From Silicimonas sp. (lineage in GTDB: Bacteria > Pseudomonadota > Alphaproteobacteria > Rhodobacterales > Rhodobacteraceae), in contig JAJDZT010000117.1 in the NCBI GenBank assembly GCA_022824525.1, positions 1-45,814 of the forward strand: a stretch of DNA of 45,814 bases, in the 5' to 3' direction. Position 1 is the stretch's first letter; the number at the start of each line of letters is the position of its first letter. Shown here piece by piece: positions 37,536 to 45,814 of the stretch. A program made the translations under genes and the position numbers. Below the pieces are notes generated by a model that saw only the letters and a list, made by a program, of their open reading frames with translations, was not told the origin of the DNA and did no database searches.

Positions 37536-39680
37536 TCAGTCCGCAGCCTCTTCCTTCTTGTCTTCCTTGGCGATTTCTTCACCGCTTTCCTGGTCAACCA
37601 TCTTCATGGCAAGGCGGACCTTGCCACGATCATCGAAGCCTAGGAGTTTGACGAACACTTCCTGGCCTTCCTTCAGAACGTCCGACGGATGGTTCAGGCG
37701 GCGGTTCTCGATCTGGGACACGTGGACCAGACCGTCACGCTTGCCGAAGAAGTTCACGAAAGCGCCGAAATCGACGATCTTCACGACCTTGCCCTTGTAG
37801 ATCATGCCTTCTTCCGGCTCGGCCACGATCGCGTGGATCATGTCATAAGCCTTTTGAATGCTGTCACCGTTGGGCGAGGCGATCTTGATGACACCGTCAT
37901 CGTTGATGTCGACCTTGGCACCGGACACTTCCACGATCTCGCGGATGACCTTGCCGCCCGAGCCGATCACTTCGCGGATCTTGTCGGTGGGAACGGTCAT
38001 CGTCTCGATCCGCGGCGCGTGGACGGAGAACTCGCCAGCGCCGGAAAGCGCCTTGTTCATCTCCCCAAGGATATGCATCCGGCCGTCTTTCGCCTGAGCG
38101 AGCGCCTTCTCCATGATCTCCGGCGTAATACCTGCGACCTTGATGTCCATCTGCAGCGACGTGATACCGTTTTCGGTACCAGCCACCTTGAAGTCCATGT
38201 CGCCGAGGTGGTCCTCGTCACCGAGGATGTCGGTCAGGACCGCGTAGGAGCCATCATCTTCAAGGACGAGGCCCATGGCGACGCCTGCAACGGCGGATTT
38301 GATCGGAACGCCCGCATCCATCATGGATAGAGAGCCACCACAGACCGAGGCCATGGAAGACGAGCCGTTCGACTCGGTGATCTCACTAACCAGACGGATG
38401 GTGTAGGGGAAGTCGGTTGCCGATGGCAGAACCGCTTGCAGCGCGCGCCAAGCGAGCTTCCCGTGGCCGATCTCCCGACGACCCGGAGGTCCGAAACGGC
38501 CGACTTCACCGACCGAATAGGGCGGGAAGTTGTAGTGCAGCAGGAAGTTCGAACGGAAGTTCCCGTGCAGCGCGTCGATGATCTGTTCGTCATCGCCCGT
38601 GCCGAGTGTTGTCACCACCAGGCCCTGCGTCTCACCACGCGTGAAAAGCGCTGAGCCGTGCGTCCGGGGCAGCATGCCGGTTTCGGCAACGATCGGGCGC
38701 ACTGTGTCGAGGGCACGCCCGTCGATCCGTTTGCCTTCTTTGACGACGGCACCCCGAAGAACCGTGGACTCCAGCTTCTTGAGTGCCGTGCCGAGGTTGG
38801 CATCTTCAAGCTGCTCTTCGGAGAGCGCTTCCTTGATGGCTTCCTTGGCGGCAGCAACGGCTGCGACACGCTCCTGCTTGTCGAGGATCGAATAGGCGGC
38901 GCGCATCTGGTCTTCACCAGCGGCTTTCACCGCCTCGTAGAGCGCGGCGTAATCCGGCGGCATGAATTCGAACGGTTCTTTCGCGGCTTCCTCGGCCAGA
39001 TCGATGATCAGGTCGATAACCGGCTGGATTTGCTCGTGCGCAAAAGTCACGGCACCCAGCATTTCGGCTTCCGAAAGCTCGTAGGCTTCCGATTCCACCA
39101 TCATCACCGCGTCTTTGGTACCCGCAACGACGAGGTCGAGACGCTGGTCCGGGTTGTTGCGGAGGTCCTGCATATCGTCGACAGTTGGGTTGAGGACGTA
39201 TTCGCCATCCTCGAAACCCACGCGGCAGCCAGCAATCGGGCCCATGAAGGGCGCGCCCGAAAGCGTCAAAGCAGCAGACGCTGCGATCATCGCGACATAG
39301 TCCGGATCGTTGACGAGGTCGTGCGAAAGCACGGTGCAGATCACCAGCACTTCGTTCTTGAACCCGTCGACAAACAAAGGCCGGATCGGCCGGTCAATCA
39401 GGCGAGAGGTCAGCGTTTCCTTTTCGGTCGGACGCGCCTCACGCTTGAAGAAGCCGCCCGGGATTTTACCGGCGGCATAGTATTTCTCGTTGTAGTGAAC
39501 GGTCAGAGGGAAGAAATCCTGACCCTCTTTCTGGCTCTTGGCAAACGTCACGTTCGCCATCACGGAAGTTTCGCCATAAGTGGCGATGACAGACCCATCG
39601 GCCTGGCGGGCAACCTTGCCCGTTTCCAGTGTCAGCGTTTCCTCGCCCCACTGGATCGATTTTTTGACTTCGTTGAACAT
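37536..39680 (-). CDS. pnp: Polyribonucleotide nucleotidyltransferase (PNPase)
   Basis: A 714-residue phosphorolytic 3'-5' exoribonuclease, a core part of the RNA degradosome. It has two RNase PH domains (about 10-220 and 310-540; [21 protein letters not shown] in the first, [12 protein letters not shown] in the second), then a KH domain ([18 protein letters not shown]) and an S1 domain ([19 protein letters not shown]) ending in a Glu/Lys-rich tail. Length is standard. It is separated from rpsO by two unrelated genes, which is not the usual arrangement. Confidence 0.98.
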   Translation of the reverse strand: MFNEVKKSIQWGEETLTLETGKVARQADGSVIATYGETSVMANVTFAKSQKEGQDFFPLTVHYNEKYYAAGKIPGGFFKREARPTEKETLTSRLIDRPIRPLFVDGFKNEVLVICTVLSHDLVNDPDYVAMIAASAALTLSGAPFMGPIAGCRVGFEDGEYVLNPTVDDMQDLRNNPDQRLDLVVAGTKDAVMMVESEAYELSEAEMLGAVTFAHEQIQPVIDLIIDLAEEAAKEPFEFMPPDYAALYEAVKAAGEDQMRAAYSILDKQERVAAVAAAKEAIKEALSEEQLEDANLGTALKKLESTVLRGAVVKEGKRIDGRALDTVRPIVAETGMLPRTHGSALFTRGETQGLVVTTLGTGDDEQIIDALHGNFRSNFLLHYNFPPYSVGEVGRFGPPGRREIGHGKLAWRALQAVLPSATDFPYTIRLVSEITESNGSSSMASVCGGSLSMMDAGVPIKSAVAGVAMGLVLEDDGSYAVLTDILGDEDHLGDMDFKVAGTENGITSLQMDIKVAGITPEIMEKALAQAKDGRMHILGEMNKALSGAGEFSVHAPRIETMTVPTDKIREVIGSGGKVIREIVEVSGAKVDINDDGVIKIASPNGDSIQKAYDMIHAIVAEPEEGMIYKGKVVKIVDFGAFVNFFGKRDGLVHVSQIENRRLNHPSDVLKEGQEVFVKLLGFDDRGKVRLAMKMVDQESGEEIAKEDKKEEAAD

Positions 39681-40106
39681 CTATTCATCCTGTCTGGGAT
39701 CAGACGGCCCTCCGCCTATCCCGTTGAAATGGCAGCCCCATTGCCGCCGACCCCTCTCATCTTTTCATGCGCCGGGATCAAAGCGTCACGTCTCAGATAG
39801 AGCGCGAATACAGGAGATTTCATTTCAGGGAAAGGGGCACAGTTCGCCCAATGAATTGACCGGAAATGGCTAGCGTTTGGCGCCGGAGAGTTGGCGCCCT
39901 CGGAAATGGCTTGGACATAGAAAAATGCGACCAACCAACCGAGGGCGCCATGGAGAAAAAAACAGAAACTGCCGAAAGAAGGTTTGCTCAGGGGAACTTC
40001 TTTCGAAGTTACTCGTTAAAACTCAACTCAATGCGGTAATTCATAATGCCTAATGTGTCATTAGTTTGGCGGATTGCGCTACCAGGTCGTCGCTCTCTGA
40101 TGAGCA
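39681..40106. other. Long intergenic region/pnp leader with inverted repeats
   Basis: 426 bases without a convincing gene. It should contain the pnp promoter and leader (minus strand). GGCGCCCTCGG (39893-39903) and CCGAGGGCGCC (39939-39949) form an 11-bp stem around a 35-base loop. CGGAAATGGCT is repeated at 39861 and 39901. AACTTC-TTTC-GAAGTT lies at 39995-40010, and CTAATG-TGT-CATTAG at 40050-40064. In E. coli the pnp leader folds into a hairpin cut by RNase III for autoregulation; a similar role for the 39893-39949 stem is conceivable. A 29-residue plus-strand frame begins at 39950 right after the stem, with GAGG before it, but has no known relative. Confidence 0.5.
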
Positions 40107-41042
40107 TCAAAAGACAGCATGAGCCCCTCGCAAATCACTTTCGCTCAAGGATGCAAGGCGTTTGAAATGGTCTGCCAAGCGATCCGAACCGTATTCCGGT
40201 GTGGCATCCGGGTCATACCGACGAAGTATCGGGTCCCAGACCAGCATGCTCTCCGTTGCATAATACGTCCCGATCCGCGCCAGTTCTCGCTTTTCACGCA
40301 GCGTCTGCGAAACAAACGCCAGCGGTGCAAGGCCGCCGCCGACAACACGCATGAGCCCAACGGGAACAGTCCTAAATCGCGGCGGCAAGTGAAGCGCCTC
40401 AAACAGTAGCTCGCCCTGCTCTCGCGGTGTAAGCGCCGGGCCAGGTCCACCGACCGGCAGGATGCGATTTTGCATCTCTGGTTCTGAAAGACCGCGCACC
40501 AAGAATTCTGCTACGTCTCGGTTGCTTATGGGTTTACAGGACGTCAGTGCGCCATCTCCAAAGAGCAGGTAGGCCTTGCCCTTGCGCAAACGGTCGATTT
40601 GACCCGAGAGCGACTTAAAATAGGCCGTCGGACGCACAATGCTCCAAGTCAAAGGTGCTACTTGCAACTCAGCCTCGAAAGCGAGCTTGGCGTGCTGAAA
40701 GGAGAGACGCGGCTTCTGAACGCAAATTGCAGAAAGCAATACGAAGTGCTTAACGTCAGCTGCGACGGCTGCCTTCAGAACTTGGCTGTTGATGGAATAG
40801 TCAACGTCCCAAGCATCAAGTCCAGTGCGAGAAGCGACACACGAAACAATTCCGTCTATTTTCTTTTCGCCAAACACATCTTCCAATCCAGAGCGCCAAA
40901 AGGTGACACCCGGATCCTCTGAAACGACATGCGGATCTCGGACGGGGGCAACGACGCGATAATCCCTGCGTCGCAACTCTTCGAGTGTCGCACGGCCAAT
41001 CGTTCCCGTGGCACCAAGCAAGAGTATCGTTCCGTTCTCCAT
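40107..41042 (-). CDS. bciA: Divinyl chlorophyllide a 8-vinyl-reductase, BciA type
   Basis: A 311-residue NADPH-dependent reductase that converts the 8-vinyl group of divinyl (proto)chlorophyllide to ethyl in (bacterio)chlorophyll synthesis. The N-terminal nucleotide motif is LLLGATGTIGRATLEEL. It matches the plant DVR/BciA family closely in long stretches: HFVLLSAICVQKPRLSFQHA, then KLAFEAEL, SIVRPTAYFKSLSGQ, GDGALTSCKPIS, PVGGPGPALTPREQGELLF and YYATESMLVWDP. It stands outside any visible photosynthesis gene cluster, between pnp and the methyltransferase gene. Not the ferredoxin-dependent BciB type. The simplest reading is that the organism makes bacteriochlorophyll. Confidence 0.88.
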   Translation of the reverse strand: MENGTILLLGATGTIGRATLEELRRRDYRVVAPVRDPHVVSEDPGVTFWRSGLEDVFGEKKIDGIVSCVASRTGLDAWDVDYSINSQVLKAAVAADVKHFVLLSAICVQKPRLSFQHAKLAFEAELQVAPLTWSIVRPTAYFKSLSGQIDRLRKGKAYLLFGDGALTSCKPISNRDVAEFLVRGLSEPEMQNRILPVGGPGPALTPREQGELLFEALHLPPRFRTVPVGLMRVVGGGLAPLAFVSQTLREKRELARIGTYYATESMLVWDPILRRYDPDATPEYGSDRLADHFKRLASLSESDLRGAHAVF

Positions 41043-41089
41043 TGGGAAAAGCTACGCTCGGAAATCGATCTGCACCAGCATCTGTTGCG

Positions 41090-42190
41090 TTATAGCTGCG
41101 TTTGCCAGAGCCGTATTTTCGTTCCTCCGTGATCGACAATCGGCCCGGGCGCATCCCAGTTAAGACCAGTAGACTTGGCCAAACCGGCATCAGAGGTAAC
41201 CATCGCGATGCGCCAACCTTCGAAACGCTCCCGCATGACCTGCCCAAAAGCTCCATAGAGCCCGTGGAGAACACCCTTCTTCCCAATGCGCCCACCGTAC
41301 GGAGGGTTGGTAATAACGATCCCTGGGGGGCCGTCCGGCGACCCTGCATCTCCAATCGGTGCCATCCTGAACTGCGTGACATCCGCAAGCCCTGCTCGGC
41401 TCGCATTGGCCTCACTCATGCGGATCGCTCCCGCATCCCGATCAGAACCATGGAACCTGACAGCGCCGCTCACCTCAGGGCTGCGACGTAACGCGTTGAA
41501 CGCTTCCCGATCAAAGTTCGCAAACTGTTCAAAAGCGAAAGACCGCACTCTTCCCGGCTGGAGACCAAATGCTGCTTCCGCAGCCTCCAAAACAAATGTG
41601 CCAGAGCCACACATCGGATCAAAGACCTGGACGTTACTGTCGAGACCGGCACCTTTCAGGAACAGGGATGCAAGGGTTTCCCGCATCGGAGCCTTGTTGA
41701 CTTCCGCCTTCAAGCCACGTTTGTGAAGTGAGATGCCCGAGCTATCGAGGCTGATGGTGGCAAGGTCATCTTCAATGCGCGCTTTGATTGTGACCACCGC
41801 TTCTTTCGAAAGCGACATACCTGCGCCTTCGATTGCCCCTTCGATCCTCTGTGCCGCTGCCTTGGCATGATAGATGCGCGACTTCCGGCAAGTCGCCTCA
41901 ACCCGAACCGGAACATCCGACCTCAACCACTGAGCCCAAGGAAGCTTCCGTGACCGTTTATCGAGTTGCGCCAAATGCATTGCCCGAAATGATGCGACGC
42001 GAACCAGAACACGAGTTGCGCCCCGAAGCTCAAGGTTCGCTCTCCACACGTCCGGCCATCCCCCGGCTAGGGTTACGCCCCCGGGCAGCCGATCAACAAC
42101 GTCAAAGGTCAGGTCGCTTGCTTCTTCCTCAAGCAGACCTTCCAAGCCGGGCGCGGTAACGACAAATATCTCGAGTGGACCGACGCTCAT
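41090..42190 (-). CDS. THUMP-domain RNA methyltransferase (RlmL-like)
   Basis: A 366-residue SAM-dependent RNA methyltransferase. A THUMP RNA-binding region fills about residues 50-165, followed by the Rossmann methyltransferase domain with VFDPMCGSGTFVLEAA (motif I) and IVITNPPYGGRIG (motif IV, N-P-P-Y, typical of N2-guanine methylation). It resembles the N-terminal RlmL half of E. coli RlmKL, which makes m2G2445 in 23S rRNA, without the RlmK part. The exact target nucleotide is an inference. About 100 bases downstream of rpsO on the same strand. Confidence 0.88.
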   Translation of the reverse strand: MSVGPLEIFVVTAPGLEGLLEEEASDLTFDVVDRLPGGVTLAGGWPDVWRANLELRGATRVLVRVASFRAMHLAQLDKRSRKLPWAQWLRSDVPVRVEATCRKSRIYHAKAAAQRIEGAIEGAGMSLSKEAVVTIKARIEDDLATISLDSSGISLHKRGLKAEVNKAPMRETLASLFLKGAGLDSNVQVFDPMCGSGTFVLEAAEAAFGLQPGRVRSFAFEQFANFDREAFNALRRSPEVSGAVRFHGSDRDAGAIRMSEANASRAGLADVTQFRMAPIGDAGSPDGPPGIVITNPPYGGRIGKKGVLHGLYGAFGQVMRERFEGWRIAMVTSDAGLAKSTGLNWDAPGPIVDHGGTKIRLWQTQL

Positions 42191-42292
42191 GCGATAGCCC
42201 CGGCGCCGTAAAAGAGAAATCGATTTTCCTTGGAAGGCTGGGGAAGTCGCGCTCCCCCAGTCGATGGCCGGGCGAAGGCCCGCGGACGCAAG

Positions 42293-42562
42293 TTAACGCC
42301 GCAGACCCAAACGCTCGATAAGACCCTGGTACCGAGACTCGTCCTTGGCCTTTACGTAGTCCAGAAGCTTACGACGCTGTGCGACAAGCTTGAGAAGGCC
42401 GCGACGAGAATGGTTGTCTTTCTTGTGGGTTTTAAAATGCTCAGTCAACGTAGCGATACGGCTCGACAAAATTGCGACCTGAACCTCAGGCGAACCTGTG
42501 TCACCTTCTTTGGTCCCGTATTCCTTGATGACGCGTGCTTTTTCTTCTGCAGTAATCGACAT
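42293..42562 (-). CDS. rpsO: 30S ribosomal protein S15
   Basis: The 89-residue S15 protein, which binds the central domain of 16S r[43 protein letters not shown] and [20 protein letters not shown] are typical. The frame is open for 41 codons upstream, but the ATG at 42562 with the AGGAGA ribosome site is the family start. Usually followed directly by pnp; here two genes intervene. Confidence 0.98.
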   Translation of the reverse strand: MSITAEEKARVIKEYGTKEGDTGSPEVQVAILSSRIATLTEHFKTHKKDNHSRRGLLKLVAQRRKLLDYVKAKDESRYQGLIERLGLRR

Positions 42563-42755
42563 CGGGGTCTCCTTTTCAAAGGTCAATGGCGCGAGCCGGG
42601 ATGTCGTCCAGCAAGGCCCGTGGAGGTGAAGCCGCGCGTATAGGCGATGCCGGCAAACATTAAAAGCCTTTTTTTGACCGACCATTGGCTTGAGTAATTT
42701 CCCAGTTCGGAGAATACTTTGCGCGGGTCGCAGGACGTATTCGTGGGGTTACAAT

Positions 42756-43619
42756 ATGGAACTTATGCTCCTCTTACTGGTCGCTGGCCTGGGAATTGGT
42801 TTGGGCGGTCTCGGCGGCGGCGGTGGCGATAGCGGCGGTTCCGTCGGAGCAGAGGGCCCTCCCCCAACATCCGAAGGTGATGGTGGCAACAACGTTCTGG
42901 CGGGCACCCCTCTCGATGACGCTATCTACGGTCGCGCAGGAAGCGACACTATCACGGGCGATATTGGCAACGATTTCCTCGATGGCGGTCTTGGAGATGA
43001 CGAGATCGATGGAGGCATCGGAGATGACACGATCTCCGGTGCGCTCGGCAGCGACTCCATTGACGGCGGTTCCGGCAACGACTCAATCTTGGGTTTCGGT
43101 GGCGCCGACACGATCAACGGCGGCGCCGATAATGATAGCATCCGGGGTGGCGATGGCGCCGACAGCATAAGCGGCGACGAAGGCAACGACTCCCTGGAAG
43201 GTGGTTTGGGCGCGGATACTGTCAGCGGTATTCTGTCTGACCCTGATACCTTTCCCACCGACGATGCAGATGGAGCTGACACACTTGAAGGCTGGGGCGG
43301 TGCCGATACGATCATTCTTGGAAGTGGCGACCAAGGTTATGGCGAGTTTCAAACGACCGTTGCCGATGGCGCGGGCGATACATTCGTTGTAGGCACGTGG
43401 ATCACTGGCGACCCCGCAACGATCCATGATTTCGATCCGGCCGTTGACCAGATTGAATACTATCAGGCGGGCGGCGAGGCGCTCGACCTGCAAACAATTA
43501 ATGTTGCAGGCGATATCACCTATTTGCTGACAGCCGATGGAGACCCTGTATTGCGAATACCCGTCGGCACCTCGGGTGCGATGCTGGCCCTCGGCGACAT
43601 TACGGTTGTGACAACGTGA
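42756..43619 (+). CDS. RTX-repeat calcium-binding protein
   Basis: A 287-residue protein with a short hydrophobic, glycine-rich N-terminus ([18 protein letters not shown]) and about twelve RTX nonapeptide-type repeats (GGxGxDxhx; residues about 45-165), such as [17 protein letters not shown] and [10 protein letters not shown]. These would wind into a calcium-binding beta-roll. The C-terminal 120 residues are acidic and lack a catalytic motif that I can see. RTX proteins are commonly secreted by type I systems, but the N-terminal hydrophobic segment here suggests another route. No transporter genes are adjacent. Divergent from rpsO; the start at 42756 follows GTGGGGTTACAAT. Confidence 0.82.
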   Translation: MELMLLLLVAGLGIGLGGLGGGGGDSGGSVGAEGPPPTSEGDGGNNVLAGTPLDDAIYGRAGSDTITGDIGNDFLDGGLGDDEIDGGIGDDTISGALGSDSIDGGSGNDSILGFGGADTINGGADNDSIRGGDGADSISGDEGNDSLEGGLGADTVSGILSDPDTFPTDDADGADTLEGWGGADTIILGSGDQGYGEFQTTVADGAGDTFVVGTWITGDPATIHDFDPAVDQIEYYQAGGEALDLQTINVAGDITYLLTADGDPVLRIPVGTSGAMLALGDITVVTT

Positions 43620-43751
43620 CGTTAACCTGAGCTTCAGGCTGTCCGAGTAAATCTACGGTACCGCGAGGGGCGGTGGCTTCATTTATGAAGTCTCAGGGGA
43701 TGTCCGTGGAAGGGACATCGGCCCGGCCCGGCGTCGAAGCGCGCTCTCCAC

Positions 43752-44399
43752 TCAGAACGGTGTCTTAACAGTGAAAGTCATACTGCGGCCCCCGTCCGGG
43801 TGCCTGAATCTAAGGCTTTCGGAGTGCAGCATGAGCCGTGGATGGTCCCGGGCCGGGCCTTCAGAGTAAAACGGATCGCCCAAAATGGGATGACCCATTG
43901 CAAGGCAATGAACTCGCAACTGGTGCGAACGACCTGTCTTCGGGAAAAGGCGCAGTCGGCTCTCGCTCTCCCCAGCTTTGAGCTTGCGCCACTCGGTAAC
44001 CGCTGGGCGACCATTCTCAAAGTCGACCATTTGCTTGGGTCGATTTGGCCAGTCCACGATCAGCGGCAAGTCAATCACCCCGGATTTGTCGGCGACTTTT
44101 CCCTCGACACGGGCAACGTAAGCCTTCTTGATTTGCCGTTTCTCGAATTGCAGTCCGAGATGGCGTTGCGCATGAGGAGAGAGGGCGAATACCATGACAC
44201 CAGACGTGTCTCGATCAAGCCTGTGGACCAGCAAGGCATGGGGAAAAGCGGCTTGCACCCGAGCAAGCAAACAATCTGAAAGATGCTCGCCCTTCCCCGG
44301 CACCGATAGAAGACCGCTCGGCTTGGCGACAACGAGGACTTCGTGGTCCTCATGAACGATTTCCAAAGGATCGTCGGGAGGAGAGTAGTGATCACTCAA
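43752..44399 (-). CDS. RluA-family pseudouridine synthase
   Basis: About 215 residues, close to the 219 of E. coli RluA, without an S4 domain. The catalytic Asp is in LLVHRLDRDTSGVMVFAL. VAKPSGLLSVPGK and GRSHQLRVHCLAMGHPILGD are the other family motifs. It modifies uridines in 23S rRNA and/or tRNA anticodon arms. The start is uncertain: a TTG at 44399 is the best option, and another TTG at 44462 is further upstream; no ATG is available. Confidence 0.88.
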   Translation of the reverse strand: MSDHYSPPDDPLEIVHEDHEVLVVAKPSGLLSVPGKGEHLSDCLLARVQAAFPHALLVHRLDRDTSGVMVFALSPHAQRHLGLQFEKRQIKKAYVARVEGKVADKSGVIDLPLIVDWPNRPKQMVDFENGRPAVTEWRKLKAGESESRLRLFPKTGRSHQLRVHCLAMGHPILGDPFYSEGPARDHPRLMLHSESLRFRHPDGGRSMTFTVKTPF

Positions 44400-44487
44400 A
44401 ACTGCTGAGCACGACTGTTCGAGTTTGCACGTGCGTCCACGACGAAACGCCGACGGTCGCAAGTACGTCGATCAGAAGAACACCCTT

Positions 44488-44970
44488 TCACTCCAACCTC
44501 CCGAATACGTCGCACAACATGGCACCAAGCTCAAATGCGTCAGCTTCGGTAAAGGCGTCAGGCTGATCGCTGTCGATATCGAACACGGCAACCAAGTCTC
44601 CTCGGCCATTTTTTACAGGCAACACAAGTTCGGATCTTGTGGTCGAAGCACATGCAATGTGACCCTCGAACGCGTCGACATCAGGGACAAGTTGATATTC
44701 ACCCGATGTGGCACACGCCCCGCAGACACCTTTGTCGAAGGGAATGACAAGGCAGCCGTGCCCGCCTTGATAAGGGCCGATCTTCAAAAGCCCAGGCGCA
44801 GTGACGCGGTAGAACCCGGTCCAATCGAAGCGATCGTCCGAATGATGCACTTCGCACGCGACGGTGGCCATCAGCGACACCGCATCATCCTCACCTTCTG
44901 TGAGCGACAACACCCTGTCTCGCAGCGCGGAATAACCGCCGATTTCATACAAATTTTCCAAGTGTCCCAT
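44488..44970 (-). CDS. msrC: Free methionine-(R)-sulfoxide reductase
   Basis: A 160-residue GAF-fold reductase of free methionine-R-sulfoxide (fRMsr). All three conserved cysteines are present with the family spacing of 10 and 24: Cys73 in GGHGCLVIPFDK, Cys83 in GVCGACATSGE and Cys107 in FEGHIACASTTRSELVLPV. It repairs oxidised free methionine using thioredoxin. Same strand as the pseudouridine synthase, 88 bases upstream of it, and divergent from the anti-sigma antagonist gene. Confidence 0.93.
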   Translation of the reverse strand: MGHLENLYEIGGYSALRDRVLSLTEGEDDAVSLMATVACEVHHSDDRFDWTGFYRVTAPGLLKIGPYQGGHGCLVIPFDKGVCGACATSGEYQLVPDVDAFEGHIACASTTRSELVLPVKNGRGDLVAVFDIDSDQPDAFTEADAFELGAMLCDVFGRLE

Positions 44971-45040
44971 GTCGCCTGCTTACAAAATGGTAACGGCCTC
45001 CGTCTAGGCATGCATTGCCGTCGATTTGGGGAATTTTCTG

Positions 45041-45385
45041 ATGCAAATGAAGTCGCAAGAAGTAGGCAACATTCTCGTCGTCACGGTGCTCGACACCCGG
45101 ATTGACGCTGCTGTTGCGGTCAGATTCAAAAACAGAATGATGGAACTGACAACGACACCTTCTGAACGTGTCGTTCTGGACTTAAGCCAAGTTGAGTTTC
45201 TCGACTCCAGCGGGCTTGGGGCGGTAGTCGGGTCCATGAAGCAGCTAGGTCGTGCGCGGAAACTAGATCTTGCCGGCCTGACGCCAACGGTTGAAAAGGT
45301 GTTCCGCATCACCCGTATGGATCGTGTGTTCCGGATCTTTGCCGATGCAGAGACTGCAGTTCAGGACACCGCCGATGCCTCATGA
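45041..45385 (+). CDS. Anti-sigma factor antagonist (STAS, SpoIIAA/RsbV-like)
   Basis: A 114-residue STAS-domain protein. The motif VVLDLSQVEFLDSSGLGAVV contains Ser56, aligned to the serine phosphorylated in SpoIIAA/RsbV. It would sequester a partner anti-sigma kinase when unphosphorylated and so free a sigma factor or other output. The start ATG at 45041 follows GGGGAATTTTCTG; an ATG two codons later is possible. It overlaps the downstream kinase gene by 11 bases, a typical antagonist-kinase pair. Confidence 0.92.
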   Translation: MQMKSQEVGNILVVTVLDTRIDAAVAVRFKNRMMELTTTPSERVVLDLSQVEFLDSSGLGAVVGSMKQLGRARKLDLAGLTPTVEKVFRITRMDRVFRIFADAETAVQDTADAS

Positions 45386-45692
45386 CGGTTCGCCAGAAGG
45401 GCAGGCACAACCCGCATCCTTGGACACGATAGAAAAGTGCATACCCGTCGACTACAGGTGGGTGCGGCGTGCCATTCACGAAGTCGAAGAGGAATTGCTG
45501 GAAGCCCGTGTCACGAAAGAGGATATCGGGTCTATCTCGATCGTGCTTGCGGAGGCGATGAACAACGTCGTCGAACACGCGTTCGAAGACAATCAAGGCG
45601 AGAAGATCACCTTGATCGTGCGGAAACGTAGCAAATCGCTCATTGTAGAAATCCGTGACAGCGGACGTCCGATGCCTAAGAGCCTGACCTAG
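45375..45692 (+). pseudogene. Anti-sigma factor serine kinase (RsbW-like), truncated by IS
   Basis: A 105-residue HATPase protein that would normally bind and phosphorylate the preceding antagonist. The N box is present (VLAEAMNNVVEHAFE, about 57-71) and the G1 box begins (EIRDSGRPMP), but the protein stops at KSLT just after it. The rest of the ATP lid and the G2 box, normally another 35-45 residues, are missing. The stop TAG sits exactly at the start of the IS5-like element, so the gene was most likely cut by the insertion and the product is probably inactive. Confidence 0.8.
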
Positions 45693-45814
45693 AATGTGGA
45701 TGGTCTCATCTGATATGGTATTTCCCTACTGAATTTAACCACAGACAGGGAAGACCACATGGCTTGGAACGAGACCACCCGCGCGAAGTATAAGCGTAGT
45801 TCGGACCGATATGA
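45693..45814 (+). mobile_element. Left end of an IS5-family-like insertion sequence
   Basis: The sequence changes character after the truncated kinase. The boundary is near the CTAG at 45689-45692, which fits the CTAG or TA targets of IS5-family elements. Inside, TTCCCT (45722-45727) and AGGGAA (45747-45752) form an inverted repeat just before the transposase start. The right end lies outside the window, so terminal repeats and target duplication cannot be verified. Confidence 0.7.
45759..45814 (+). CDS. IS5-family-like transposase, N-terminal fragment
   Basis: Only the first 18 codons are inside the window: MAWNETTRAKYKRSSDRY. This agrees with the N-terminus of IS5-family (IS427-like) transposases, which begin M-x-W-x-E-T-x-R-x-x-Y. 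CAGGGAAGACCAC precedes the ATG as a ribosome site. The catalytic DDE domain would follow to the right of the window. Confidence 0.72.
   Translation, partial: MAWNETTRAKYKRSSDRY

Noticed and set aside
38658..39800. A 380-codon plus-strand open frame opposite pnp
   Set aside because: It is fully antisense to the well-conserved pnp gene, His/Arg/Phe-rich as expected of a reverse-frame artefact in GC-rich DNA, and resembles no family.
39820..39951. A 43-codon minus-strand frame starting in the CCATGG next to the pnp leader stem
   Set aside because: The sequence before the ATG is T-rich with no ribosome site; kept only as part of the leader description.
42191..42292. GC-rich hairpins downstream of rpsO as an intrinsic terminator
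   Set aside because: Stems CTGGGG/CCCCAG and CGGGC/GCCCG exist but no T tract follows on the minus strand, so read-through to the methyltransferase gene is as likely.
42756..43619. The repeated GGTGGC-type DNA as a CRISPR or satellite array
   Set aside because: The repeats are in frame and encode RTX nonapeptides with variable codons; there are no constant repeats with unique spacers.

Overview
The window is one contiguous piece of an alphaproteobacterial chromosome, most likely Rhodobacterales of the Roseobacter/Rhodobacter group. The gene content points there: a trgA/trgB pair as in Rhodobacter sphaeroides, a glnB-glnA operon, a complete ybgC-tolQRAB-pal-cpoB cluster followed by tilS and ftsH, many TTG/GTG starts, Tat-exported proteins, and a plant-type 8-vinyl reductase (bciA) that makes bacteriochlorophyll synthesis likely. 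I see no plasmid or phage backbone. The only mobile DNA is the left end of an IS5-like element at the right edge.

Left part (1-11.7 kb): a four-gene transport operon (Tat-exported solute-binding protein, two permeases, an Asp/Glu/hydantoin-type racemase; the ATPase is not in the window). Next, on the minus strand, come glnB-glnA with a good terminator and an NtrC-like dyad upstream. Then nnr (NAD(P)HX repair), cfa, trgA-trgB, and a convergent Gfo/Idh oxidoreductase whose stop codon interlocks with that of trgB.

Middle (11.8-22.8 kb): the tol-pal envelope cluster, interrupted only by a small minus-strand unknown gene between tolB and pal, then tilS and ftsH with a strong terminator. Between that terminator and a tRNA-Ser(GGA) sits the most unusual cargo: a roughly 90-nt nested hairpin element and a single gene that appears to join a Clp N-terminal (double Clp-N) domain to a TIR domain with no AAA+ module. 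It is a candidate NAD-dependent defence or signalling effector.

22.9-32 kb: a minus-strand xylB-cysK-mscS run, dapB with a small secreted protein, then plus-strand rbfA, a phosphodiester-glycosidase-like protein, truB and a DUF1643 gene. 32-37.3 kb is accessory: a MarR-controlled Tat-exported Acg-type nitroreductase behind a perfect 17+3+17 palindrome holding the -10 box, a Tat-exported alkaline-phosphatase-fold protein with membrane-protein partners, and an acidic unknown protein.

37.5-42.6 kb: pnp, bciA, an RlmL-like methyltransferase and rpsO on the minus strand. The familiar rbfA-truB-rpsO-pnp order is therefore both inverted and interrupted. The right end carries a short RTX-repeat protein, an RluA-type pseudouridine synthase, a free-methionine-R-sulfoxide reductase, and an anti-sigma antagonist followed by an anti-sigma kinase that stops early, exactly where the IS5-like element begins.
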